Positions 25,197 to 31,974 of a stretch of 33,665 bases of DNA are shown here, piece after piece. A program made the translations under genes and the position numbers. Where the stretch lies: assembly GCA_963623095.1 (NCBI GenBank), contig CAVFKD010000018.1:1-33665 (forward strand), written 5' to 3'. Every line of letters starts with the position of its first letter. The first letter of the stretch is position 1. The notes under the pieces were generated by a model, which made no database searches, was not told the DNA's origin, and worked only from the letters and a program-made list of their open reading frames with translations. The stretch is from UBA3210 sp963623095. Lineage in GTDB: Bacteria; Bacillota_I; Bacilli_A; RFN20; CAG-449.

Positions 25197-25778
25197 TTAT
25201 TTTTTTAATGCGTTTAATGCTCTAGTTTGTTTGCTATCTTTATTGAATGTTTTACCTTCAATTTTTGCGAGCTTTAAGATTTCTTTAGCGATTGTTTCTG
25301 CACCTTCCATAGATGTTGTTTCAACTTCTAATTCGTAGTCAATAACATCACCATATGCAGAACGGTCAATATCAACGATTGCGTTCTTGTATTCGATTTC
25401 AATACGTGTTGTTGTTAAAGAAGTTAAAATGCTTAAATCTTCTGGATTAACAGATAAGATCGCTAAGAATTTTTTAATTCCGCCTTCTGGGAAGAAACCA
25501 TCTTCTTGTAATTTATCGAATGAAGAAGAAGCAATGTGTTCATTCTTTTCTAATAAACCTTCACTTAAAGGAGCTTTTAATGTTAATTCATAGTTTTGTG
25601 ATTTTTCTCTAATACGTAAGAACATATCGTGTTTCTTTAAATAAAGATCTTTTGTATCGATATAATAATTTGTTTGTTTTACTTTTGGAGTATTTTCTAA
25701 ATGTAATGCTTTAATAACATTTTCATATTCTGCCTTTGTTAATAAGACTTTTGATTCAATTTCAATATTTGATTTCAT
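25197..25778 (-). CDS. CYTH-domain protein (triphosphate tunnel metalloenzyme, YjbK-like)
   Basis: 193 aa. The signature ExExK is EIESK (6-10), with several further charged beta-strand motifs (RIREK, ELTLKA, RIEIEY, DRSAYGDVIDYELEVE) lining the tunnel. Members hydrolyse inorganic triphosphate or other organic triphosphates, or act on adenylate-type substrates. In Bacillus, yjbK sits beside relQ (yjbM) and ppnK; here neither neighbour is present. SD GAGG, promoter at 25805-25833 on the minus strand, bidirectional terminator downstream. Confidence 0.88.
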   Translation of the reverse strand: MKSNIEIESKVLLTKAEYENVIKALHLENTPKVKQTNYYIDTKDLYLKKHDMFLRIREKSQNYELTLKAPLSEGLLEKNEHIASSSFDKLQEDGFFPEGGIKKFLAILSVNPEDLSILTSLTTTRIEIEYKNAIVDIDRSAYGDVIDYELEVETTSMEGAETIAKEILKLAKIEGKTFNKDSKQTRALNALKK

Positions 25779-25804
25779 AATTGTACCTCGTTTTTACCTT
25801 AAAT

Positions 25805-25833
25805 ATAATACTATTTGTTAACGCTTAAGTCTA
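25805..25833 (-). promoter_or_regulatory. promoter of the CYTH gene
   Basis: On the minus strand TAGACT (25833-25828), 17-bp spacer, TATTAT (25810-25805). One arm of the inverted repeat at 25820-25828 lies inside it. Confidence 0.6.
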
Positions 25834-25876
25834 TTATTTTAATTAATAAATTAATTATTCTTGGATTTTAAGCGTT
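25820..25876. repeat. inverted repeat between divergent CYTH and EIIB-like genes
   Basis: AACGCTTAA (25820-25828) and TTAAGCGTT (25868-25876) are perfect 9-bp complements separated by 39 bases, with a second inverted element (AATTAAT...ATTAATT) in the middle. The left arm overlaps the CYTH promoter spacer; the right arm ends 25 bases before the -35 of the plus-strand promoter. It could be an operator acting on both genes or a looped structure. Confidence 0.5.
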
Positions 25877-25901
25877 TAAAAAGGCGAAATTATAGAAAAA
25901 G

Positions 25902-25930
25902 TTGCATTTTTTTAAATATATAGTTAAAAT
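25902..25930 (+). promoter_or_regulatory. promoter of the EIIB-like gene
   Basis: TTGCAT (25902-25907), 17-bp spacer, TAAAAT (25925-25930), followed by AAGGAG (25940-25945) and ATG at 25956. Confidence 0.65.
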
Positions 25931-25955
25931 TATATCAATAAGGAGTTATTAGCCT

Positions 25956-26342
25956 ATGTATTTTTTATGGACAAGCGGTACATCAACTTCTAATAAAAGT
26001 TGGTTTTCACAATATGGATGGATTATACTTGGAAGTATCTCTATTATTTTATTAGCTTTAATGATCTTTATGATTGTTTTATATGTTAAACAATCTAAGA
26101 AAGAAAAAAAGGAAGAAGAATCAAATAACGCGATTGCAGGTTGCTTTGGTGATAAAGATAATATTGTAAGTTGTGAAGCTAAAGGCTCTAGGTTAGTTTT
26201 AGTATTAAATGACTATGATAAAGTCGATGAAGCTAAATTAAAAGAATTAGGTATTACTAGTATTATTAAACAAACAAATAAGATCACATTAATCGCTGGT
26301 AGCAGCGCGAAAAACTTAGAAGAATTAATTAACAAAAAATAG
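25956..26342 (+). CDS. membrane-anchored PTS EIIB (glucose family)-like domain without the catalytic cysteine
   Basis: 128 aa. A Ser/Thr-rich start is followed by one membrane helix (about 22-45), a Lys/Glu linker and a domain (about 58-128) that lines up with the glucose-type EIIB domain of PTS permeases: FGDKDNI (64-70), a strand with SRLVLVL, then DKVDEAKLKELG (88-99) and the IAGSSAKNLEEL end. In active EIIB the phosphorylated cysteine is in A-C-I-T-R-L; here the equivalent line is A75-K76-G77-S78-R79-L80, so the cysteine is lysine. The domain should not carry phosphate and may be regulatory or structural. Single-gene unit with its own promoter and terminator. Confidence 0.78.
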   Translation: MYFLWTSGTSTSNKSWFSQYGWIILGSISIILLALMIFMIVLYVKQSKKEKKEEESNNAIAGCFGDKDNIVSCEAKGSRLVLVLNDYDKVDEAKLKELGITSIIKQTNKITLIAGSSAKNLEELINKK

Positions 26343-26374
26343 GAGTAAGGTTTTAAATCTTACTCCTATTTTAT
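26338..26374. terminator. bidirectional terminator between the EIIB-like gene and maf
   Basis: AATAGGAGTAAG (26338-26349) and CTTACTCCTATT (26359-26370), perfect 12-bp stem with a 9-nt loop, with a T-rich flank on the plus strand and an A-run (T on the minus strand) on the left. It overlaps the stop codons of both convergent genes. Confidence 0.85.
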
Positions 26375-26914
26375 TAGGTTTAACTTTTTTAAATCTTCTT
26401 TGATTTCTTCAATAGGGAAACCAACAATGTTATTGTAACTTCCTTCAATTTTTTTAATTAATGGAAATTTATCATTGTCTTGAATACCATAAGCTCCTGC
26501 TTTATCAAAACATGAACCATATGCGATATAAGAAGATATTAATTCTTCACTTAAATCGTTAAATGTTACTTTTGATGTTACAATTCTTGTTACATCAATA
26601 TTTTTATTTTTAGAATAAATAGTGTAACTTGTTTTAACTTCATGAGTTCTATTTGATAAAGATTTTAATTTATTATAAGCATCTATTTTATCTTTAGGTT
26701 TGCCTAAGATTAAATTGTCTAATATAACGACTGTATCTCCAGATATTATAATATCATCTGGATATTCTTTGGAAACTTCAATAGCTTTATAATATGAAAT
26801 TTTATCAATAGGATATTTTGTTTCATCAATAGGTTTAATTACTACTTTGAAATCTTTAATTATTTCTCCTAAAAGAGATTTTCTTCTAGGAGAATTACTT
26901 GCGAGAATAAACAT
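26366..26914 (-). CDS. maf: Maf family nucleoside triphosphate pyrophosphatase
   Basis: 182 aa. The N-terminal signature SNSPRRKSLL (about 6-15), the SGDTVV segment with the catalytic Asp (about 58-63), the NRTHEVKTSYT segment and the GAYGIQD motif (about 140-146) are all present. Maf proteins hydrolyse dTTP, UTP or modified nucleotides to the monophosphate and inhibit septation when overproduced. It begins two bases after the RNase J stop and is cotranscribed with it. Confidence 0.92.
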   Translation of the reverse strand: MFILASNSPRRKSLLGEIIKDFKVVIKPIDETKYPIDKISYYKAIEVSKEYPDDIIISGDTVVILDNLILGKPKDKIDAYNKLKSLSNRTHEVKTSYTIYSKNKNIDVTRIVTSKVTFNDLSEELISSYIAYGSCFDKAGAYGIQDNDKFPLIKKIEGSYNNIVGFPIEEIKEDLKKLNLIK

Positions 26915-26916
26915 TT

Positions 26917-28608
26917 TTAAATCTTTCTTTCATTCTTATTCATAATGATTGGAATGATCATTGGATTACGATGAGTGTGTTGGAAGAATATTTGTCCAAG
27001 CACTGATTTTGAAACGTTTTTAATTTCACCAAAAGTGACTTTAGTCTTCATTAATTCGTTTAATGCTTGATATAATTTATCTTTTGCAGCTTCTACTAAT
27101 TTAATTGATTTTTCATCTAAATAGATAAATCCTTTTGTGATAATTTCAGGCTTTTTAAGAATAGTGTTTGTTCTTGAATCCATTGAGATTAATACTGCGA
27201 CCATACCATCACTTGATAATAATTTTCTATCTTTAATAACCGCGGTAGATAAACCTGTAATATCTTTACCATCGATGTAGATATCATCAACTGGAACTCT
27301 AACACCAGTTGTAACTTCATGACGATTTAATACTAATGTATCACCGTTTGATAAAACAAAGGTATTTTCTTTTGGTATACCTAATTTATGTGCGATTTCT
27401 GCGTGCATTTTTAACATGTAATATTCACCATGAGCAGGCATGAAATACTTAGGATGAACAAGTTTTAACATCAAGCGTAATTCTTGTCTTGAAGGGTGGC
27501 CTGATGCGTGTAAATTAGGATACATTGAGTTAGTAACAACGCTCGCACCTAAACGATATAATTTATTGATTAATACATCGATTTGGTAAGTATTTCCTGG
27601 AATTGGACTTGATGAGAAAATAACAGTGTCACCAGGAATAATCTTGATGATGTTATGTTCACCTGAAGCAATTCTACTTAACGCAGCGAGAGATTCACCT
27701 TGTGAACCTGTACATAAAATAACAATTTCATTGTTCTTATAATCTTTTAATTTATCAGGTGTAATGATGGTATCATCTGGTACTTTAATATAACCATATT
27801 TTCTTGATACTTCAATTGAAGTATTCATTGATCGACCAATGACACATATTTTTCTATTGAAAGAAATACAAGCTTCAACAATTTGTTGGATACGAGAAAT
27901 ATTACTTGAGAAAGTAGAAATAATAATTCTTTGAGTTGCTTTATTGAAAGCATCCATAATTGCATCGATAACACTTCTTTCTGAAAGAGTGTAACCTTCT
28001 TTTTCTGCGTTAGTTGAATCGGCGAGAAGTAAATCAACACCTTCATCACCTAGACGAGCGATTTTATTTAAATTAATATCACGAGAAATAGGTGTTAAAT
28101 CGATTTTAAAGTCACCAGTTGTAACAATCCTTCCTTGTGGTGTATCAACACATATACCAAAAGCATCTGGAATTGAGTGAGTAACACTGAAGAATTGAAC
28201 TTTGAATTCATCAATAGTGATAATAGAATTTTCATCATATTCAACTAAATTAACGTTGGATAAGTGATGTTCTTCTAATTTATTTCTGATTAAAGCAAGA
28301 GCTAATTTAGGTGCGTAAATTACTGGTATATTAACATTTTGAACAATGAATGGTACCGCGCCAATATGGTCTTCGTGACCATGAGTAATAAATAAAGCTT
28401 TAATCTTGCTTCTATTATTTTTTAAATGAGTGTAATCAGGTACAACATAGTTGACACCTAAAATACCTTCTTCTGGAAACATGACACCAGCATCGATAAT
28501 AATTAAAGATTTTTCATTCTCAATGCAATATGTGTTTTTTCCGACTTCTCCAAGTCCTCCAAGAGCGTAGATGGAAACAGGAGAAGATAATACCTTTTTA
28601 TTATCCAT
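26917..28608 (-). CDS. rnj: ribonuclease J
   Basis: 563 aa. Metallo-beta-lactamase motif HGHEDHIG (76-83), His in SVTHSIPDAFG, GDFKID, the beta-CASP motifs GRSMNT and SGHPSRQEL, PAHGEY near 390, and a C-terminal RNase J domain. Acts as endoribonuclease and 5'-3' exoribonuclease in mRNA decay and rRNA maturation. RnjA versus RnjB cannot be separated by eye. It precedes maf by two bases; the gap to def upstream is 179 bases. Confidence 0.96.
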   Translation of the reverse strand: MDNKKVLSSPVSIYALGGLGEVGKNTYCIENEKSLIIIDAGVMFPEEGILGVNYVVPDYTHLKNNRSKIKALFITHGHEDHIGAVPFIVQNVNIPVIYAPKLALALIRNKLEEHHLSNVNLVEYDENSIITIDEFKVQFFSVTHSIPDAFGICVDTPQGRIVTTGDFKIDLTPISRDINLNKIARLGDEGVDLLLADSTNAEKEGYTLSERSVIDAIMDAFNKATQRIIISTFSSNISRIQQIVEACISFNRKICVIGRSMNTSIEVSRKYGYIKVPDDTIITPDKLKDYKNNEIVILCTGSQGESLAALSRIASGEHNIIKIIPGDTVIFSSSPIPGNTYQIDVLINKLYRLGASVVTNSMYPNLHASGHPSRQELRLMLKLVHPKYFMPAHGEYYMLKMHAEIAHKLGIPKENTFVLSNGDTLVLNRHEVTTGVRVPVDDIYIDGKDITGLSTAVIKDRKLLSSDGMVAVLISMDSRTNTILKKPEIITKGFIYLDEKSIKLVEAAKDKLYQALNELMKTKVTFGEIKNVSKSVLGQIFFQHTHRNPMIIPIIMNKNERKI

Positions 28609-28644
28609 ATTAAATAACTAATCCTTTCTAAAAATTATTTATAA

Positions 28645-28650
28645 ATTATA
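28645..28650 (-). promoter_or_regulatory. candidate -10 of rnj promoter
   Basis: TATAAT on the minus strand, with AAGACA upstream at 19 bp as the best -35. The predicted start lies near 28638, with a leader of about 30 nt. The site sits in a palindrome (AATTATATAATT), so it reads the same on both strands. Nothing else coding is seen in 28609-28787. Confidence 0.4.
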
Positions 28651-28734
28651 TAATTTCTTAAAACTATTATGTCTTATTAGTTTCAATCAATTAGATTGTA
28701 TATCAATATTAATATTTTTGCAAACTTAAAAGAG

Positions 28735-28758
28735 ATAAATATTAAAGAAAATATTTAT
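28735..28758 (-). terminator. weak terminator after def
   Basis: ATAAATATT (28735-28743) and AATATTTAT (28750-28758), perfect 9-bp all-AT stem with a 6-nt loop; on the minus strand followed by CTCTTTT. Too weak to exclude read-through from def into rnj. Confidence 0.35.
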
Positions 28759-28787
28759 GGTAGTAAAATAAATTATTATTTAATAAA

Positions 28788-29327
28788 TTAAATAAGATAT
28801 GAATTTGGAATAACCTTTTCTGGATTATCTTTATCGATGTGATCGTAATATAAAATACCATTTAAATGGTCATATTCGTGTTGTAATACAATTGCATCAT
28901 ATCCTCTTGCAGTAATGGTTATATCTTTTTTAGTGATTACATCATAAGCTTTTAAAACAATCTTATCATAACGATAAACATAGCCATTGTGGTCATCATC
29001 AACAGAAAGACAACCTTCTCCACCTTGAATAGCGACTCTTCTAATTGAATTTTGAACAATCTTAGGATTGACTAAACCATATTGGATAATTTTATCTCCA
29101 GATGTGTAATAAACTGCGAATATTCTTTTATTAACACCAATTTGAGGAGCTGCTAAACCAACACCTGATCTAATGTGATGCTTTTGAGCGTATTCATCAT
29201 CTTGACTTAATTTTAAATATTCGACCATGTCGAGAACTAATTTTTCTATTTCTTTTGTTAAAGGCATATCTACTGGAAGAGATTTTTCTCTTAATGATGC
29301 CTCAGTATCTTTAACGATTTTAAACAT
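28788..29327 (-). CDS. def: peptide deformylase
   Basis: 179 aa from the ATG at 29327. A GTG at 29336 is in frame but is part of the SD GGGTGAT that serves the ATG. The three family motifs are GVGLAAPQ (55-62), EGCLS (104-108, metal ligand Cys106) and HEYDH (150-154). It removes the formyl group from the initiator Met at the ribosome. The length matches type II (Gram-positive) deformylases. Divergent from ylbF. Confidence 0.96.
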   Translation of the reverse strand: MFKIVKDTEASLREKSLPVDMPLTKEIEKLVLDMVEYLKLSQDDEYAQKHHIRSGVGLAAPQIGVNKRIFAVYYTSGDKIIQYGLVNPKIVQNSIRRVAIQGGEGCLSVDDDHNGYVYRYDKIVLKAYDVITKKDITITARGYDAIVLQHEYDHLNGILYYDHIDKDNPEKVIPNSYLI

Positions 29328-29344
29328 ATATATCACCCGGGATT

Positions 29345-29353
29345 ATTTTATCA
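29345..29353 (-). promoter_or_regulatory. candidate extended -10 promoter of def
   Basis: On the minus strand TGATAAAAT (29353-29345), the same nonamer found upstream of 18337 and 31975. The -35 region is not convincing. Confidence 0.45.
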
Positions 29354-29376
29354 AAGTTTATAGTAAAAATAAACTT
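29354..29376. repeat. 8-bp inverted repeat between def and ylbF
   Basis: AAGTTTAT (29354-29361) and ATAAACTT (29369-29376), 7-base spacer, between the divergent -10 elements of def and ylbF. It could be an operator; at this AT content it could also be chance. Confidence 0.4.
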
Positions 29377-29383
29377 GTTTTAG

Positions 29384-29389
29384 TATAAT
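29384..29389 (+). promoter_or_regulatory. candidate -10 for ylbF-rsmD-coaD
   Basis: A perfect TATAAT 27 bases before the ylbF ATG, without a good -35 at 16-18 bp. Confidence 0.35.
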
Positions 29390-29415
29390 TAACATATAGT
29401 TTAAGGAAGGATTTT

Positions 29416-29772
29416 ATGAGCGATATACACGAATTAATTGATGATTTAGCAAATAAGATAAAATCGAGTGAAGATTATAAAAACCTTCTGATCGCAGAAG
29501 AAACAATGAAAAATGATGAAGAAGTGAATAAACTATCTATCAATTTTCAAAAAGCAGAACTTGCTTATTCTAATGGATTAAACCATTATAAAGAAGGAAG
29601 TAAAGAATTAAGTGATTTACAAAGAGATTTATATTTCGCAAAATATGCGTTAGATACTAATCCAAAAGTAATGGAATATACTTCTTTATTAAATAAAGTA
29701 AATGAACCTTTAATATATCTTCAATATAACTTAATTGATTTATTTAAAGGACATAAGGGGACTTGTAAATAA
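29416..29772 (+). CDS. ylbF: YlbF family regulator
   Basis: 118 aa, all-helical, with a heptad-like distribution of charged and hydrophobic residues. The family helix pairs are recognisable, including KLSINFQKAELAY in the middle. In Bacillus, YlbF works with YmcA and YaaT (Y-complex) to direct RNase Y cleavage. The order ylbF-rsmD-coaD matches ylbF-(ylbG)-ylbH-coaD; ylbG is absent. Its TAA shares an A with the ATG of rsmD. Confidence 0.85.
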   Translation: MSDIHELIDDLANKIKSSEDYKNLLIAEETMKNDEEVNKLSINFQKAELAYSNGLNHYKEGSKELSDLQRDLYFAKYALDTNPKVMEYTSLLNKVNEPLIYLQYNLIDLFKGHKGTCK

Positions 29773-30314
29773 TGTTAAGAATTATCGGAGGAAAATATCG
29801 CCATTTAAAAATAGAAGCACCAGATGTTACTACTACTAGACCAACAACTGATCGAGTAAGAGAAGGATTAATGTCTGCATTAAGCGTTTATATGCCTGAT
29901 AAGAATGTATTAGACTTATTCGCTGGTTCTGGTGCACTAGGATTAGAATCTTTATCGCGTGGAGCGAAATCTGCGACATTTGTTGATTCAAATATAAGTG
30001 CGATTAATACTATAAAATTAAATATTAAAAATATTAAGATTGAAGAACCTACAACAATTTATTTTGGTAAATATAAAGACTTTTTAAACCAAAATAAAGA
30101 TAAAAAATATGGTGTAGTTTATCTTGACCCACCTTACAAAATGAAAGAGTGTTATGATGAGATTGTCAATTTCTTATTTGATAATGATATGCTAGAAGAT
30201 GATGCAATCATTGTTAAAGAATGCGATATTGATTTTGGTGATGATGAACGTTTTGTAAAAAGAAAATCTTATAAATATGGAATAATCCATGTTAATGTAT
30301 ATTGGAGGAAATAA
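29772..30314 (+). CDS. rsmD: 16S rRNA (guanine966-N2)-methyltransferase
   Basis: 180 aa. The SAM-binding motif is LDLFAGSGALGLESLSRGA (about 48-66) and the catalytic motif is DPPY (about 117-120). The N-terminal GGKYR start (5-9) and the TTRPTTDRVREGL segment are typical of RsmD. It methylates G966 of 16S rRNA in the small subunit. Coupled to ylbF by a one-base overlap and followed by coaD four bases later. Confidence 0.95.
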   Translation: MLRIIGGKYRHLKIEAPDVTTTRPTTDRVREGLMSALSVYMPDKNVLDLFAGSGALGLESLSRGAKSATFVDSNISAINTIKLNIKNIKIEEPTTIYFGKYKDFLNQNKDKKYGVVYLDPPYKMKECYDEIVNFLFDNDMLEDDAIIVKECDIDFGDDERFVKRKSYKYGIIHVNVYWRK

Positions 30315-30318
30315 GTAA

Positions 30319-30789
30319 ATGAAAATTGCAATGTATCCAGGAAGTTTTGACCCTTTAACAAATGGTCATTTAGATATTATTACTAGAGCGAGTAAACTAT
30401 TTGATAAAGTTTATGTTTGCATCTCAATTAATCCTAAGAAAACATATTATTTTAATGTTGAAGAGAAGATTAATATGTGTAAAATTGCATGCGAAAAACT
30501 TAAAAATGTTGAAGTTGTTTATACAGATGGATTAGTTGTTAAAAAAGCTAAAGAATTAAAATGTGGTGTTCTTATTAGAGGCTTAAGAGCGGTTTCTGAT
30601 TTTGAATACGAAGTACAACTTGCAACAACTAATGAATATATTGATAGTTCTATTGAAACTATTTTCTTACTTGCAAGTGAAGGCAAAGGTTTTATTTCAA
30701 GTTCTACAGTAAAAGAATTATATAAAAATAGAGTTGATATTTCTCGTCTTGTCCCACCTGTTGTAGTTGATTATTTCAAGAAGAAATAG
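30319..30789 (+). CDS. coaD: phosphopantetheine adenylyltransferase
   Basis: 156 aa. The nucleotidyltransferase motif is TNGH (14-17) in GSFDPLTNGHLDI, and the second is SSSTVKE (about 137-143), corresponding to the ISST block. It makes dephospho-CoA from phosphopantetheine and ATP in CoA synthesis. Last gene of the ylbF operon; a strong terminator follows. Confidence 0.96.
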   Translation: MKIAMYPGSFDPLTNGHLDIITRASKLFDKVYVCISINPKKTYYFNVEEKINMCKIACEKLKNVEVVYTDGLVVKKAKELKCGVLIRGLRAVSDFEYEVQLATTNEYIDSSIETIFLLASEGKGFISSSTVKELYKNRVDISRLVPPVVVDYFKKK

Positions 30790-30810
30790 TTATAAATTAT
30801 AAACATAAAA

Positions 30811-30845
30811 AAAGAAGATTCACTTTGAAGTGAACCTTCTTTTTA
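30811..30845. terminator. bidirectional terminator between coaD and the gene at 30846
   Basis: AAAGAAGATTCACTT and its partner ending in CTTCTTT form a stem of about 13 pairs with one A-C mismatch, with a T-run after it on the plus strand and an A-run before it (T-run on the minus strand). Serves both convergent transcripts. Confidence 0.85.
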
Positions 30846-31667
30846 TTAGTCTTGTAAACCTTTCCACATATCAGTGAGGATATCAATGTCTGTTTTACTT
30901 GAATCGTCTGATGTGTTATATGATGTCCATGAAGATGAAGAAGCAAGTCTCATATCAACAATTTCATCATTGTGGAATTTAACTGCACATGGAAGATATA
31001 AATCGCTTGAAGCTGAAGATCTATCTGCGCTAGTTTCGTATAAGTTGTCTGTGTTGTCTTTGTTAAATGATGGGAATAATACGCTGTAACCATGTTTTGC
31101 TTTGAAAGCATCGTTATATGATGATCTCCATGGTTCATCACCACTATTATCATTATATTTATCAGAAAGTTTTCCTAATAAATGATATTTATAATTTGCT
31201 GCAGAATCGTTTGTGTATTTTTCGTTTGTTTTATCCCAGTTTGAATATTGGTTTTCTGAAGTAGAGAAATCTACAACATATAAATTGATATTTGAATGAT
31301 TTGCATAGAAGCTTGCTACTGCATCTTCTAATGTATTTGATCCATCAATGAAGATAACTAATGAATCTCCGCTGTTGGAATTTAATTTTGATGCATATGG
31401 GTAATAATCATTACCAGCATCTGTTCCCCATTCACTTGTTGTTAAATCACCGAATAATTCTCTGTATTCAACTCTATGGTTATAATAGAATTCACCTTCA
31501 TCACTTGCATTTACTGCAGATTGAATTGCGTTGATAATTGGATTGATAGAGAAGATTAAACCAAAGATGATACCAACGATTAATAAAGGTTGTACCCAAG
31601 CTGTTTGTCTAATCCATTCCCAGATTTTTTTGAAAAATCCACCGATTGCTTTAAATATTTTATCCAT
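30846..31667 (-). CDS. membrane-anchored protein with probable thioredoxin-like fold lacking CxxC
   Basis: 273 aa from the ATG at 31667, which has a near-perfect SD (AGGAGG); an upstream in-frame ATG at 31712 lacks an SD. A basic/aromatic N-terminus (1-25) precedes one membrane helix (26-48), leaving about 225 residues outside. Within these, a strand LVIFIDGS (about 103-110), helix LEDAVASFY (about 113-121), strand LYVVDF (about 129-134) and LPCAVKFHNDEIVD recall a thioredoxin fold with its cis-Pro loop. The usual CxxC is replaced by GSNT, and the only Cys is after the cis-Pro. The family is inferred from pattern only. Own promoter and terminator. Confidence 0.65.
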   Translation of the reverse strand: MDKIFKAIGGFFKKIWEWIRQTAWVQPLLIVGIIFGLIFSINPIINAIQSAVNASDEGEFYYNHRVEYRELFGDLTTSEWGTDAGNDYYPYASKLNSNSGDSLVIFIDGSNTLEDAVASFYANHSNINLYVVDFSTSENQYSNWDKTNEKYTNDSAANYKYHLLGKLSDKYNDNSGDEPWRSSYNDAFKAKHGYSVLFPSFNKDNTDNLYETSADRSSASSDLYLPCAVKFHNDEIVDMRLASSSSWTSYNTSDDSSKTDIDILTDMWKGLQD

Positions 31668-31722
31668 TAAATTTCCTCCTATATTAATTTTTATAAAGGC
31701 CAATTTCTTCAATAGCGGTTAA

Positions 31723-31751
31723 ATAATAACATTCTATAATATATTTTTCAA
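31723..31751 (-). promoter_or_regulatory. promoter of the thioredoxin-like gene
   Basis: On the minus strand TTGAAA (31751-31746), 17-bp spacer, TATTAT (31728-31723). The leader to the ATG at 31667 is about 50 nt. Confidence 0.7.
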
Positions 31752-31880
31752 TAAACATTTACTTAAAAATGAAAATTAAAGATATCTCATAAATATATTA
31801 TTTATATTTATTTAACTAACCTTAAACTAAACATAAAAGATATAAATTATATTGTGATTAATGTTTTCACCGAACTTTTA

Positions 31881-31932
31881 TTAATCTAAACTATAAATAT
31901 TTCAATTAGATTAAATAAATCTAGATTTATTT
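31881..31932. repeat. palindromic cluster upstream of yitT
   Basis: TTAATCTAA (31881-31889) and TTAGATTAA (31906-31914) form a 9-bp inverted repeat; overlapping its right arm, 31913-31932 is a perfect 20-base palindrome (AAATAAATCT/AGATTTATTT). They share the TCTA core and precede the yitT extended -10. The rest of the 307-base gap (31668-31974) is AT-rich and holds only the two promoters. Confidence 0.55.
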
Positions 31933-31940
31933 TAGAGTAG

Positions 31941-31949
31941 TGATAAAAT
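31941..31949 (+). promoter_or_regulatory. candidate extended -10 promoter of yitT
   Basis: TGATAAAAT, identical to the elements upstream of 18337 and def, 26 bases before the ATG at 31975, with no clear -35. Confidence 0.45.
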
Positions 31950-31974
31950 ATTAATGATTTGGAGACGGATATAT

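Noticed and set aside
30874..31722. Open frames overlapping the thioredoxin-like gene (30874-31089 plus, 30950-31153 minus, 31531-31722 plus)
   Set aside because: No RBS, low-complexity translations, and a well-supported gene on the minus strand.
31954..31974. ATG at 31954 as the yitT start
   Set aside because: No SD upstream; GGAG at 31961-31964 fits the ATG at 31975.
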